Shown in pieces: positions 17,549 through 27,312 of a stretch of 64,000 bases of DNA. This DNA comes from Microbacterium sp. 10M-3C3 (GTDB lineage Bacteria; Actinomycetota; Actinomycetes; Actinomycetales; Microbacteriaceae): positions 1,860,001-1,924,000 of the forward strand of contig NZ_CP034245.1 in assembly GCF_003931875.1 (NCBI RefSeq), written 5' to 3'. The stretch's first letter is position 1. The number at the start of each line of letters is the position of its first letter. The position numbers were made by a program, and so were the translations under genes. Under the pieces are notes generated by a model. The model was not told where the DNA came from, searched no databases, and saw only the letters and a program-made list of their open reading frames with translations.

Positions 17549-18868
17549 ATGTGCCCACTCTCCCGAGGTTCGGATGGTGGTGCGCGCGTGGTTTTCGTGA
17601 GCGATGAGCACGGCCGGATGCGGCAGGAGGTCGATGCCGCGGTCGCGGCCAGGGTCGCGCTCGCACGCGCGCAAGCGGAACTGATCCGTCACCACGCCCG
17701 GGTCGCGGAACTCGCGTATGCGCAGACCGCGCAGATCGTGTCACGGTCGTCGCGGGAACGGGACATGCCGATGCGGTCCGTCGCGGCCGAACTGGGCGCG
17801 GCCGCGCACCAGCACGACATGACCGTGCAGAAGGAACTCTCCGACGCGTACGACCTCGTCCACCGGTTCGCCGCGACCGTGAACGCGCTCGCGCACGGCA
17901 CGATCTCGATGCGGCACGTGAGCGTCATCCGCGATGCCGGTCACCGGCTGCCCGACGAGGTGCGGGGGGCGTGGGAGTCGGTCGTGCTCGACTACGCCGC
18001 CACCACCACCCCGGGACGCACGAAAGCGTACGCCGGACAACTCGCGGAGAAACTCGACCCCACCGGCATGACCGAACGCTTCGACACCGCGAACGGCGAC
18101 CGGGAAGTGTCGGTCCACGACCTCGCCGACGGCATGGCGCTGCTGCAGATGCTGCTGCCCGCGACCCTCGCCCACGGCGCCAAAGACCGACTCCGCCGCA
18201 TGGCCACACAGACGAAGAACGCCGCGAACGACCACGCTCGCGACGGCGGCGTGGAGGATGCGCGGACGGTGCGGCAGATCGAAGCGGACATCGCCGCCGA
18301 CCTCCTCCTCACCGCAACCCCCACCATCGACCCCACCACCGACCGATCCCCCGGCGGGCTCGGCGCGATCCGCGCCGTCGTCCAGATCGTCGTGCCCGTC
18401 ACCACCCTCACCGGCACCACCGATGCCGGAGCCATGCTCAACGGACACACCCCCATCGACCCCGCCACCGCGAAGAAGCTCGCCGGCGACGCCCCCGGAT
18501 GGGACCGCATCATGTGCCACCCCGTCACCGGCACCGTCCTCGCCACCGACCGATACACCCCCACCACCGAACAAGTCCGATTCCTCCGCGCCCGCGACCA
18601 GCACTGCCGCATGCCCGGATGCCGACAACCCGCCGTACGGTGTCACATCGACCACAACCACGAACACCAACACGGCGGCAGAACCCACATCGGCAACCTC
18701 TCCCACCTCTGCATCCGACACCACACGTTGAAGACCGAAACCGAGTGGGCCGTCGAGCAGAGCACCGGAGGAGTGCTCCACTTCACCAGCCCCCTCGGGC
18801 GGCGCTACCGCGAAGCACCACCGCCGAGGGTGATGTTCGTCCCCGACGACGAACCGCCACCCTTCTGA
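17549..18868 (+). CDS. DUF222 / HNH endonuclease domain protein (13E12 repeat type)
   Basis: The product is 439 residues from the ATG at 17549. A GTG at 17588 (426 residues, preceded by GGATGG) is an equally likely start. A TAGTGT at 17526-17531 is the probable -10 box. The N-terminal two thirds is the helical DUF222 domain (VAAELGAAAHQHDMTV; ISMRHVSVIRDAGHRL). The C-terminus holds an HNH nuclease fold (DQHCRMPGCRQPA, CHIDHNHEHQHGG, NLSHLCIRHHTLK) with two CxxC-like zinc-knuckle pairs. Such genes are multicopy in actinobacteria and behave like a mobile or repeated family. It ends about 60 bases before the island's left attachment repeat. Confidence 0.9.
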   Translation: MCPLSRGSDGGARVVFVSDEHGRMRQEVDAAVAARVALARAQAELIRHHARVAELAYAQTAQIVSRSSRERDMPMRSVAAELGAAAHQHDMTVQKELSDAYDLVHRFAATVNALAHGTISMRHVSVIRDAGHRLPDEVRGAWESVVLDYAATTTPGRTKAYAGQLAEKLDPTGMTERFDTANGDREVSVHDLADGMALLQMLLPATLAHGAKDRLRRMATQTKNAANDHARDGGVEDARTVRQIEADIAADLLLTATPTIDPTTDRSPGGLGAIRAVVQIVVPVTTLTGTTDAGAMLNGHTPIDPATAKKLAGDAPGWDRIMCHPVTGTVLATDRYTPTTEQVRFLRARDQHCRMPGCRQPAVRCHIDHNHEHQHGGRTHIGNLSHLCIRHHTLKTETEWAVEQSTGGVLHFTSPLGRRYREAPPPRVMFVPDDEPPPF

Positions 18869-18888
18869 TCGGACGGGAGAAAAGCGAA

Positions 18889-18909
18889 AGCCCGGCACTC
18901 TGCCGGGCT
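18889..18909 (-). terminator. intrinsic terminator downstream of tRNA-Ala copy 1
   Basis: On the minus strand a perfect 9-bp stem AGCCCGGCA / TGCCGGGCT with a three-base loop is followed by TTCGCTTTT. It is the ancestral terminator of the tRNA-Ala gene, now next to the left copy. Confidence 0.85.
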
Positions 18910-18924
18910 CATCGCGATGACTTC

Positions 18925-18999
18925 GGTGGACCTGAGGGGACTCGAACCCCTGACCCCCTGCATGCCATGCAGGTGCGCTACCAGCTGCGCCACAGGCCC
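18925..18999. repeat. left attachment repeat (75 bp, identical to 47029-47103)
   Basis: The 75 bases match 47029-47103 with no difference that I can see. The base on each side differs (C at 18924 versus T at 47028; G at 19000 versus T at 47104), so this is the full extent of identity. Confidence 0.88.
18927..18999 (-). tRNA. tRNA-Ala (anticodon GGC), left copy
   Basis: Reading the minus strand: acceptor stem GGGCCTG with CAGGTCC, D arm GCGC-AGCTGGTA-GCGC, anticodon stem CCTGC with loop ATGGCAT (anticodon GGC, codon GCC), T arm AGGGG-TTCGAGT-CCCCT, discriminator A. It is 73 bases and all stems pair. The 3' CCA is not encoded (the next bases are CCG). An intrinsic terminator follows. Upstream sequence is island DNA, so it may have lost its native promoter. 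Confidence 0.95.
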
Positions 19000-19270
19000 G
19001 GATGGTCTCGCGGATGCCCAAAACCCCCGGAAATCGGCCTTCGACCTCACTCCGGTGGTGGTGATTGCCAGCATACGCGACTGGGCTTCGAGAGATCTCG
19101 ACGACCCTGGAGCGATGTCGAGATATCTGAACTGTCGAGTAATTATCTACATCGCAAGTTGCCCCCGACGTGACCGGCGGACTACTCGATTCCTGAAGTC
19201 ACGGGCATCCTCTCGATGAATGGAACGGTGAACTCGAACCTCACCGTCGCTGAGCCGCGAGTTGGACGCG
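19000..19270. other. non-coding left end of the island
   Basis: No gene is visible in these 271 bases. Short TCGAGA/TCTCGA repeats cluster at 19088-19140, including an inverted pair TCTCGAC (19096-19102) and GTCGAGA (19117-19123). The stretch is less GC-rich than its neighbours. The repeats could be integrase arm-type or excisionase sites, but that is only a suggestion from position. Confidence 0.4.
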
Positions 19271-20215
19271 TCAAGACGGAGCAGGGACCCGAAGTGCCGT
19301 CACTGCGAGACAGGCGTCCACGACGTCCGCCGGCCGATTTACGCCGTGTTGCTCCTGCACCAAAGCGTTGAACCTCTTGAGCCACTTCCACTTCTTGCCG
19401 TGTGTGAAGCGATCGGGGGCACCGTCATGCTCCACCTGCGCGCTCAGCATCACCTCGGCCGCGCTCGGCACCTCTTCGCCTCGGTTCCGTTGTCGATTGG
19501 CTTCCTCGTTTCGGGCATTGATCATCACCTTCACCGACTCGTCTCTCACCATTGCCCTCGCGTCGGTGCGGAGCGCCTCCAATGCATCCCGATTGATCTC
19601 CGGGTACTTGCGCACCAGGTAGGCGAGGTCGAGAAAGTGCGACTCGATGTCCGTTCCGTCGGTGACGAAGGGGAAGAGCTCCGCCCCCGCCGGTCCGATC
19701 AGTACGTCGAGCGAGCGTGCGGAAGTTGCGATCGAGTGGAGCGCCGCGCGCTGATCCTCACCGAGGACGATCCCGTGATTGCGGCGCGCATGCTCGGCAC
19801 GCTCGAGGGTTGCAGCGCTGACCACCGGCGCATCGGTCGCGTGCGACGCGGTGAGCAGTCGCTCCTCCGCATCCAGCAGCGCAATCGATGAGTAGCGCGC
19901 GGAGTTGCGCGGGCGGAAGACGCTCGTCTCATCGGCGCGTCGGAACTCAGCGGGCGAGACCGCGAGCTCAGGTGGCGTGAGGCGCGTGGAGCGCTGCTCC
20001 GCAGCATCCGTAATCATGCCGACGACCGCCTCACGGTCCTCGGTCGCGGCGAACCGCCACCCCATCGTCTGGCGCGCGGCTTCGGCGTAGAGGTTCCAGC
20101 GAGCCCACGTCGAGCGACGCTCGCTGGCGGCTTCGACGACGCGCTCTGCGAGCTGGTTCAGGATGCTGCGCTCGATGTCTTCGGCACGCAACGGCTTCGG
20201 GGAATAGTCATCCAT
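19271..20215 (-). pseudogene. chimeric remnant: MobF/TraA-type relaxase fragment fused to an unrecognised C-terminus
   Basis: The product is 314 residues from the ATG at 20215; a TTG at 20242 would add nine. Residues about 10-177 match an internal stretch of actinobacterial MobF relaxase/helicases just before the helicase Walker A (STWARWN, RLTPPELAVSPAEFRR, SVFRPRNSARYSS, LDVLIGPAGA). At GPAGA, where GKTT should follow, the sequence switches to ELFPFVTDGTDIESHFLD and a charged tail with no similarity to relaxases. The Walker A lysine and all N-terminal relaxase tyrosines are absent, so it cannot nick or unwind DNA. The tail, residues 178-314, is not recognised. The open frame is intact, so the chimera might still be expressed. 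Confidence 0.65.
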
Positions 20216-20285
20216 TTCAGGATCAGGCGCCGACTGGTCCAACTGTCGACGGAGCCGGCCTCCGAATGCGGCTAGATGCGTGCGC

Positions 20286-20291
20286 TATCGT
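20286..20291 (+). promoter_or_regulatory. -10 box for leaderless gene at 20299
   Basis: TATCGT, then seven bases, then ATG at 20299. Confidence 0.45.
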
Positions 20292-20298
20292 GCTAGGG

Positions 20299-20751
20299 AT
20301 GACGTCCTCGGCACGGAACCCGCGATCCGTGACGCTGAATGAGCAGTTGTTGATAATGAGGCTCATTACTAGCGTCGGTTTGGCGTTGCTGCTGATGCTC
20401 GGGCTGGCGGCAACAGCCCATACGGAGCTGGATGGGGCGGCGCCCGTTCCTCTCGTGGTATCGGGGCTGATGGACCCGCATGTGGAGCCAGTACTAGATG
20501 CCGCGGCCGCGCATGAGGAAGTCGCTGATAGCTCCTGGTCGGGGTCGAACGCACTTGTCGGTGCGGCGTTGTGTGTGTTCAGTGTCCTGTGCGGCCTCAC
20601 GTTCATGGTGGCGCTGCGGAGACTGTGGCGTCGGCGGATGCCACCTGTCCTGGGTGCAGCGCCACGGATGCCATCGCTCATTCCCGCTTCGGCCGCGCAG
20701 GCGCACCCCATCGTTTTCTCGTTGACGCAACTGGGTCTTTCCCGAACCTGA
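20299..20751 (+). CDS. small two-helix membrane protein of unknown function
   Basis: A 150-residue product. One hydrophobic helix (LITSVGLALLLMLGLAATA, about residues 21-39) looks like a signal anchor. A second (ALVGAALCVFSVLCGLTFMVAL, about residues 86-107) is followed by a basic RRLWRRR. The size and layout recall the actinobacterial DUF6153 family, but I cannot confirm it. An ATG at 20356 right before the first helix is an alternative start; the one chosen is supported by a -10 box seven bases upstream. It lies between the relaxase remnant and the redox block. Confidence 0.55.
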   Translation: MTSSARNPRSVTLNEQLLIMRLITSVGLALLLMLGLAATAHTELDGAAPVPLVVSGLMDPHVEPVLDAAAAHEEVADSSWSGSNALVGAALCVFSVLCGLTFMVALRRLWRRRMPPVLGAAPRMPSLIPASAAQAHPIVFSLTQLGLSRT

Positions 20752-20762
20752 TATCTGGCACG

Positions 20763-20805
20763 CCACCCCGTCGGGTGGTGCTTCGTCCCGGGCCCTGTGC
20801 CCGGG
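20763..20805 (+). terminator. tandem hairpins between 20751 and the thioredoxin gene
   Basis: Two adjacent hairpins: CCACCC/GGGTGG (20763-20778) and CCCGGGC/GCCCGGG (20787-20805). They lie just after the membrane-protein stop and about 35 bases before the next start. Neither has a U-tract, so they may end the first transcript or form a 5' leader structure of the second. Confidence 0.4.
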
Positions 20806-20840
20806 TGTTGTCCTGTGCCGTGTCTTGGTTGGAGTGCCCG

Positions 20841-21509
20841 ATGAAAACCCCTGGAAAGGCGACTCTCGTCACCATTGCCGTCGTGGTGGTGCTGGTTGTG
20901 GCCGCGTTGATCTATGTCCTTGTCAATCAGAGCCAAGCCGCTCCGCCCTCGTCCGGGGACGGCTCCTCGTCGACGCAGCTGGTGCGGGAGAACTCGCACG
21001 TCCTCGATGACGGAGGTGACGGCGCGGTCACGGTGGTGGAGTTCCTGGATTTCGAGTGCGAGGCATGTGGGTCGTTCTACCCGATCGTGGAGGATCTGCG
21101 GGAGCAGTTCGCCGGGGAGATCACCTATGTGGTCCGCTATTTCCCTCTTCCGGGTCATTTCAATTCGAAGAACGCCGCGATCGCGGCGGAAGCGGCCGCG
21201 CAGCAGGACCGGTTCGAGAACATGTACCACCGCTTGTTCGAGTCACAGGCGGAGTGGGGTGAGGCGCAGGAGTCTCGCGCCGACTTGTTCCGCAGCTTCG
21301 CGGAAGAGCTCGGCCTGGATATGGCCGCCTTTGACGCCGCCGTCGCGGACCCGTCAACGGCTGAGCGTGTCGATCAGGACTTTGAAGAGGGTCGCGCTCT
21401 CGGGGTGAGCAGCACACCGACGTTCTTCGTCGACGGCGAGCTCGCGGAGTTGCAGGAGTGGGACGACCTTGAGAACCTCATCCAGGCCGCGGTGAGCGGT
21501 GGTCAGTGA
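20841..21509 (+). CDS. DsbA-like thioredoxin-fold protein, membrane-anchored
   Basis: A 222-residue product. Residues 1-30 form an N-terminal signal anchor (ATLVTIAVVVVLVVAALIYVLV). A Ser/Pro-rich linker follows, then a DsbA-type thioredoxin domain with the active site FECEAC in DFECEACGSFYP near residue 73 and a cis-proline SSTPTFFVDG near residue 196. The fold faces outside and would oxidise or isomerise disulfides in exported proteins. ATG chosen because GGAG lies six bases upstream and it precedes the anchor. It overlaps the next gene by four bases and begins the redox block. The partner oxidant is unknown; a chromosomal VKOR at 57383 is a candidate (inference). Confidence 0.88.
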   Translation: MKTPGKATLVTIAVVVVLVVAALIYVLVNQSQAAPPSSGDGSSSTQLVRENSHVLDDGGDGAVTVVEFLDFECEACGSFYPIVEDLREQFAGEITYVVRYFPLPGHFNSKNAAIAAEAAAQQDRFENMYHRLFESQAEWGEAQESRADLFRSFAEELGLDMAAFDAAVADPSTAERVDQDFEEGRALGVSSTPTFFVDGELAELQEWDDLENLIQAAVSGGQ

Positions 21510-22483
21510 TGCGGGCGGGATTGTCACATCGACGGGTGATCATCGTCGGCGCCGGGCAGGCCGGGCTGGCGGTCGCTGCGGCGTTGAGCGCGGAAGGGCT
21601 CCGGCCGCAACACGAGTTCGTGGTGATCGACGCGGCCGGACCCGGGCAACGCTCCTGGGTGTCGCGGTGGCATTCGATGGAGCTGCTCAGCGACGCCCGG
21701 CATAGTGCGTTGTCTCCGCGCCGGCTGCTGGGTGATCAGCGCCGGGATCCACGGGCGGACGAGATGGTCGACTACCTCACGTATGTGGAAGCCGGGCTCG
21801 GCGTGGAGACCGTTTGGGGCGTCCAAGCTACGGGGCTAGAGCATCGTGGGAACGGTTCGACTCTGCTGCTGTCGACGACGGCGGGTGAGGTGCAGACCCG
21901 CAATGTGGTGTGCGCGACCGCCGCGGCCGCGCATCCTCGACTGCCGGAGTGGGCGAGTTGGCTGCGCGTGCCGGGTGTCGTGCTGCACAGCAGCGAGTAC
22001 CTGTACCCGGGGCAGATCCCTGCCGGGGACGTGCTCATCGTCGGCGGCGGCAACAGTGGTGTGCAGCTGGCTCGCGAGCTGTCCGCCTCGCACGCCGTTA
22101 CTCTGTCCACTCGCAGGGTGTTCACGGTGCGGTGGCGAGTCGTCTCCAGCGACGGGCACCCGATCAGCAATGAGTATCAGTACACGGTCGAGGCGATCAC
22201 GGTGCCCACCAGTACCCCCACCCCCGAAGCGACCGAGGAACAGACACCCGCACCGTCTGCGACGACCCCGGCCACGACCTTCGGAGAGATGCACAATGGC
22301 CCCTCCGGAGGTGGGGAGCTCCTACCCGTCCTCGCGGTCGTGAGCGGTGTGATCGTGCTCGGCGGCACCCTGCTGGTCGTACTCATGGTGGCTCGAAAGC
22401 GCCGCCGCCGCGACAGAGCAGCTGCTGCGTCCGGTCAGGGCGGCGGGGATGTCGGCACCGGGGAAAGAGGGTCCAGCCGATGA
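21506..22483 (+). pseudogene. chimera: flavin monooxygenase-like N-terminus fused in frame to CopC C-terminal half
   Basis: The product is 325 residues. Residues 8-204 are a two-dinucleotide-fold flavoprotein: FAD motif VGAGQAGLA at 14-22 and NADPH motif VGGGNSGVQLA near 180. At about residue 205 (base 22118) it changes to the C-terminal half of CopC: VRWRVVSSDGHPIS with the copper-ligand His, a Thr/Pro/Glu linker, one membrane helix (LPVLAVVSGVIVLGGTLLVVLMVA) and a basic tail. CopC must be exported, yet the fusion has no signal peptide and a cytosolic N-terminus. Both halves are incomplete, so it is probably a recombination scar that keeps translational coupling to lspA (overlap of four bases). 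Confidence 0.7.
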
Positions 22484-23016
22484 ATCGTGAGCAGTCCCGA
22501 CGATTCGCGATCGCCTGCGTGGCCGCCGGCGTGGTGGTCCTGGTTGACCAGGCGACGAAAGCGGCCGCACTCAGCGGATTGAGCCAGGACGAGCGCATCC
22601 CGCTGCTGGGAGATCTGCTCGGGCTGCAGCTCGCGTTCAACCCGGGCGCAATCCTCTCTCTTGGCTCCGGGTTCACAGGGCTACTCACTCTCCTCGGCGT
22701 CGGCGCCGTGATACTGCTGATCGTCGCCGCGGCGCGGGCACGGACGGGATGGTGGGCGGTGGGGATCGGGCTGATCCTGGGCGGCGCGGTCGGAAACGTG
22801 ATCGACCGACTCTTCTCGCCGCCAGGGTTCGGGGTCGGTCACGTCACCGACTTCCTCGCCTACGGGAACCTGTTCATCGGGAACCTTGCCGACGTCGCCC
22901 TCGGCGCCGGCGTCATCGTCCTCGGCCTGAACATGTGGATCCGGCATCGCCGTGCCCGCGCGAGCGCGACAACCGGTGCGTCTCCTGCGGCGGGCTCAGT
23001 GGTGAGCGGGTCATGA
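22480..23016 (+). CDS. lspA: lipoprotein signal peptidase (accessory copy)
   Basis: A 178-residue, four-helix membrane aspartyl protease that cleaves diacylated prolipoproteins before the lipobox Cys. Motifs in order: VVLVDQATK near residue 21, NPGAILS, GNVIDRL carrying the first catalytic Asp, and GNLADVAL carrying the second. The length is normal. The starting ATG overlaps the preceding chimeric gene and the stop overlaps the next ATG, so it is embedded in a coupled operon. Chromosomes of this group normally have their own lspA elsewhere, so this is probably a cargo copy serving the lipoproteins encoded nearby (inference). Confidence 0.9.
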   Translation: MNREQSRRFAIACVAAGVVVLVDQATKAAALSGLSQDERIPLLGDLLGLQLAFNPGAILSLGSGFTGLLTLLGVGAVILLIVAAARARTGWWAVGIGLILGGAVGNVIDRLFSPPGFGVGHVTDFLAYGNLFIGNLADVALGAGVIVLGLNMWIRHRRARASATTGASPAAGSVVSGS

Positions 23017-23342
23017 TGGCGAAGCAGCGGACCCCGTCCGTGTATCAGCGCAACGCGTTCGCGCCGGGGCTGCTCGCGGCGGCGGTGTTGTTCCTCGCGC
23101 CGGTGCTGATGGGTGGGGACTGGTTCACGGTGGTGCTGTTCGTCGCGGCGATCCTCGCGGTCATCGTGGGGTGGTTCGCGGTCCAGGCGCGGCAGTGGTG
23201 GTGGGTGCCGGTGTTCGTCGTGATCGCGGTGATCTGGAACCCGGTGTTCCCGTTCACCGGCCCGGTGTGGACGGCCGCGCAACCGGTCGCGGCGGTCGTG
23301 TTCCTGGTCGCCGGTGCCCTGATCAAGGTCAAGCGCGCATGA
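23013..23342 (+). CDS. DUF6804-like small membrane protein
   Basis: A 109-residue product with four short hydrophobic helices and the aromatic-rich segment QARQWWWVPVFVVIAVIWNP followed by VFPF. The pattern fits small proteins annotated DUF6804 in actinobacteria; the match is from memory. There are two adjacent ATG codons at 23013 and 23016, and the first overlaps the lspA stop. The stop overlaps the TlpA start. Its constant placement beside LspA and TlpA suggests a role in the same envelope process, but nothing in the sequence shows a mechanism. Confidence 0.7.
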   Translation: MMAKQRTPSVYQRNAFAPGLLAAAVLFLAPVLMGGDWFTVVLFVAAILAVIVGWFAVQARQWWWVPVFVVIAVIWNPVFPFTGPVWTAAQPVAAVVFLVAGALIKVKRA

Positions 23343-23938
23343 TCCGCCGCCGAGTCGTTGCCGCCGTGACGCTGGTCGCGGCGCTGCTGCTGGCCGGGTG
23401 CACCTCCAGCGACTCGCTCGCGCAGCAGTACCGGAACGGAAACGAGAAAGGCTACATCGCCGGTGACTTCCAGGTCGTCGAGATCCCAGCGGGGGACCGC
23501 GGCGCGCCGGTGGTGTTCGAGGGCGTCACCGAGACCGGCGAGACGGTGTCCAGTGACGACTACCGAGGCAAGGTGTTGGTGGTGAACTTCTGGTATGCGG
23601 CGTGCGGGCCGTGCATCGTCGAAGCGCCCATGCTCGAGGAGGTCTGGCAGGACTACCAGGATCGGGGTGTCGCGTTCCTTGGGGTGAACACCTACGACCA
23701 GCCCGCCACCGCTCAGTCGTTCGCCCGTGACAACAACGTCACCTACCCGAGCGTGATCGACGTGAACGACGGACGGGTGAAGCTCGCGTTCGCGCAGGCA
23801 ACCCCGATCCAGGCCACCCCGACGACCCTCGTCATCGACCAGGAGGGGCGGGTCGCGGCGCGGATCATCGGGCAGCTGGCCGGTGCGTCGATCCTGTCCA
23901 CCCTGGTCGCGGACACGCTCGCCGAGGACGCCTCGTGA
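23339..23938 (+). CDS. TlpA/ResA-type thiol-disulfide reductase lipoprotein
   Basis: A 199-residue lipoprotein with an N-terminal signal sequence and lipobox LLLAGC (Cys about residue 21). A thioredoxin-like domain follows with NFWYAACGPCIVEAPML, active-site CGPC near residue 92, and a cis-proline region ATPTTLVID. Such proteins reduce the heme-binding cysteines of apocytochrome c or other exported thiols, taking electrons from CcdA, whose gene follows with a four-base overlap. Lipid attachment would require LspA and Lnt, both encoded in the same block. Confidence 0.92.
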   Translation: MIRRRVVAAVTLVAALLLAGCTSSDSLAQQYRNGNEKGYIAGDFQVVEIPAGDRGAPVVFEGVTETGETVSSDDYRGKVLVVNFWYAACGPCIVEAPMLEEVWQDYQDRGVAFLGVNTYDQPATAQSFARDNNVTYPSVIDVNDGRVKLAFAQATPIQATPTTLVIDQEGRVAARIIGQLAGASILSTLVADTLAEDAS

Positions 23939-24682
23939 ACCCGGGACAGATGGTCGTCGACGGCGCCCTGTGGGTCGCTGTCCCGGTCGCGATCCTCGCC
24001 GGCCTGGTCTCGTTCGTGTCCCCGTGCGTGCTGCCGCTGGTGCCCGGTTACCTCGGCTACCTCGGCAGCACCACCACGACATCCGTGGCCCCCGCGGTGA
24101 ACGGTAGAGGCATCGTGAGGGCGGAGCGTGCCCGGCTGCTGCTGGGCGTGGGCTTGTTCATCGCCGGGTTCACGGTGGTGTTCGTCGCCGTCACGATCCT
24201 CGGCGGCGCCTTCGGGTTCCTGCTGCTGCAGTACGCGGGCATCCTCACTCGTGTGTTCGGGGTCGTCATCATCGCCCTGGGGCTGGTGTTCCTTGGGTTC
24301 TTCGGGATCGCGCAGCGCACCTTCCGGCCCCGCGCGCAGGGCAGGGCGGGGTTGATCGGGGCGCCGCTTCTGGGGTTCGCGCTCGGTGTCGGCTGGACGC
24401 CGTGCATCGGCCCGACGCTCGCGGCGATCATCTCGATGTCGTGGAACCTCGGCGACCCCGCCCGCGCAGGCCTGCTCGGTCTGGCGTATTCGCTGGGCTT
24501 AGGCATCCCGTTCCTGATCCTCGCGGCCGGGTGGGGGTGGGCGTCCCGATCGGTGGCGTTCCTGCGGAGACACATTCGCGCGCTGAACATCATCGGCGGG
24601 GCCATGCTCATCGCCCTCGGCCTGCTGATGGTGACGGGGCTGTGGACGGCGCTGATGTCGCAGCTGCAACAGGTGGTGATCA

Positions 24683-24702
<20 letters not shown>
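23935..24702 (+). CDS. ccdA: cytochrome c biogenesis protein CcdA
   Basis: A 255-residue, six-helix thiol-electron carrier that moves reducing power from cytosolic thioredoxin to outside proteins such as TlpA. The two redox cysteines lie in FVSPCVLPLVPGYLGYL near residue 30 and GWTPCIGPTL near residue 158. The N-terminal helix and loop are typical of short CcdA. GTG start. The 3' end overlaps resB by 20 bases in another frame. Confidence 0.94.
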
Positions 24703-26367
<1,665 letters not shown>

Positions 26368-26371
<4 letters not shown>

Positions 26372-27309
26372 CGACCGTGTGGATCCCGGATGCCCCGCCG
26401 ACCCTGGGCGGGTTTCTCACGCCGGCCCCGCTTCCGGCTCCGGTACTGCCGATTCTCGCGGGACTCCTCGCGGTCGTCTATCTTGCTGGCGCGATCCGCA
26501 TGTGGGTGCGCAGCCGCGGCTGGCCGGTGTGGCGGACGGTCAGCTTCCTGCTCGGCTGCGTCGCCCTTGCCGCGGTAACCGGGCTGGCGGTGGAGAACTA
26601 CGGGTACGCCTTGTTCTCGGTGTTCATGTTCCAGCAGCTCACCCTGATGATGGCGATCCCGCCGCTGCTGGTCCTCGGCTCTCCCGGCACCCTGCTGTTG
26701 CGTGCCACCCCGCACCACGGCCCGGGTCTCCTGGTGCTGCGTGCCGCGCATGCTGGGCTGCGCAGTCGCACCGCGCGGTGGTTGCTCAGCCCGTGGCTGG
26801 CGGTGCCCCTCTACCTGGCCGCGTTCTATGGTCTGTACCTGGCGAACTTCGCCGACCCGATCCTGTCCACCGTCACCGGGCATACCCTTCTCGAGGTCGG
26901 GTTCCTGGTCGCTGGGATGCTGTTCACCATCCCGATCCTGTCCTCTGACCCGCTGCCGGTGCGGATGAGCCACGGCGGCCGCGCCCTGGACGTGTTCGCC
27001 GAAGCCGCCCTGCACGCCTTCTTCGGCGTCTTCCTGATGATGGCCACCACCACCCTCATCGACGGGTTCGCCGGCCCGACGAGCGCGCTGGGCATCGACC
27101 CGATCGAAGACCAGCGTCTGGCCGGTGGGCTGGCCTGGTCGTACGGCGAGGCTCCCACCCTGCTGATGCTCATCTACGTGATGCACCGCTGGTTCCGTGA
27201 CGACACCGCCCAGGCCGTCGCCGCCGACCGCCGCGCCGACGCCCACGGAGATCCCGAGCTCGACGCCTACAACGACTACCTCACCCGCCTCCACCAGAAA
27301 GACACCTGA
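26368..27309 (+). CDS. CtaG-like (caa3_CtaG) membrane protein
   Basis: A 313-residue, seven-helix membrane protein of the cytochrome c oxidase assembly factor CtaG type (Bacillus-type CtaG, unrelated to Cox11). It has FMFQQLTLMMAIPPLLVLG near residue 83, a conserved SHGGRALD loop, HAFFGVFLMM and a C-terminal DPELDAYNDYL. The same DPIEDQRLAGG...WSYGE signature recurs in the CopD-CtaG fusion at 33918, so the island has two CtaG domains. Such proteins are implicated in copper delivery to heme-copper oxidases. The GTG start overlaps resB by four bases. Confidence 0.87.
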
Positions 27310-27312
27310 CCC

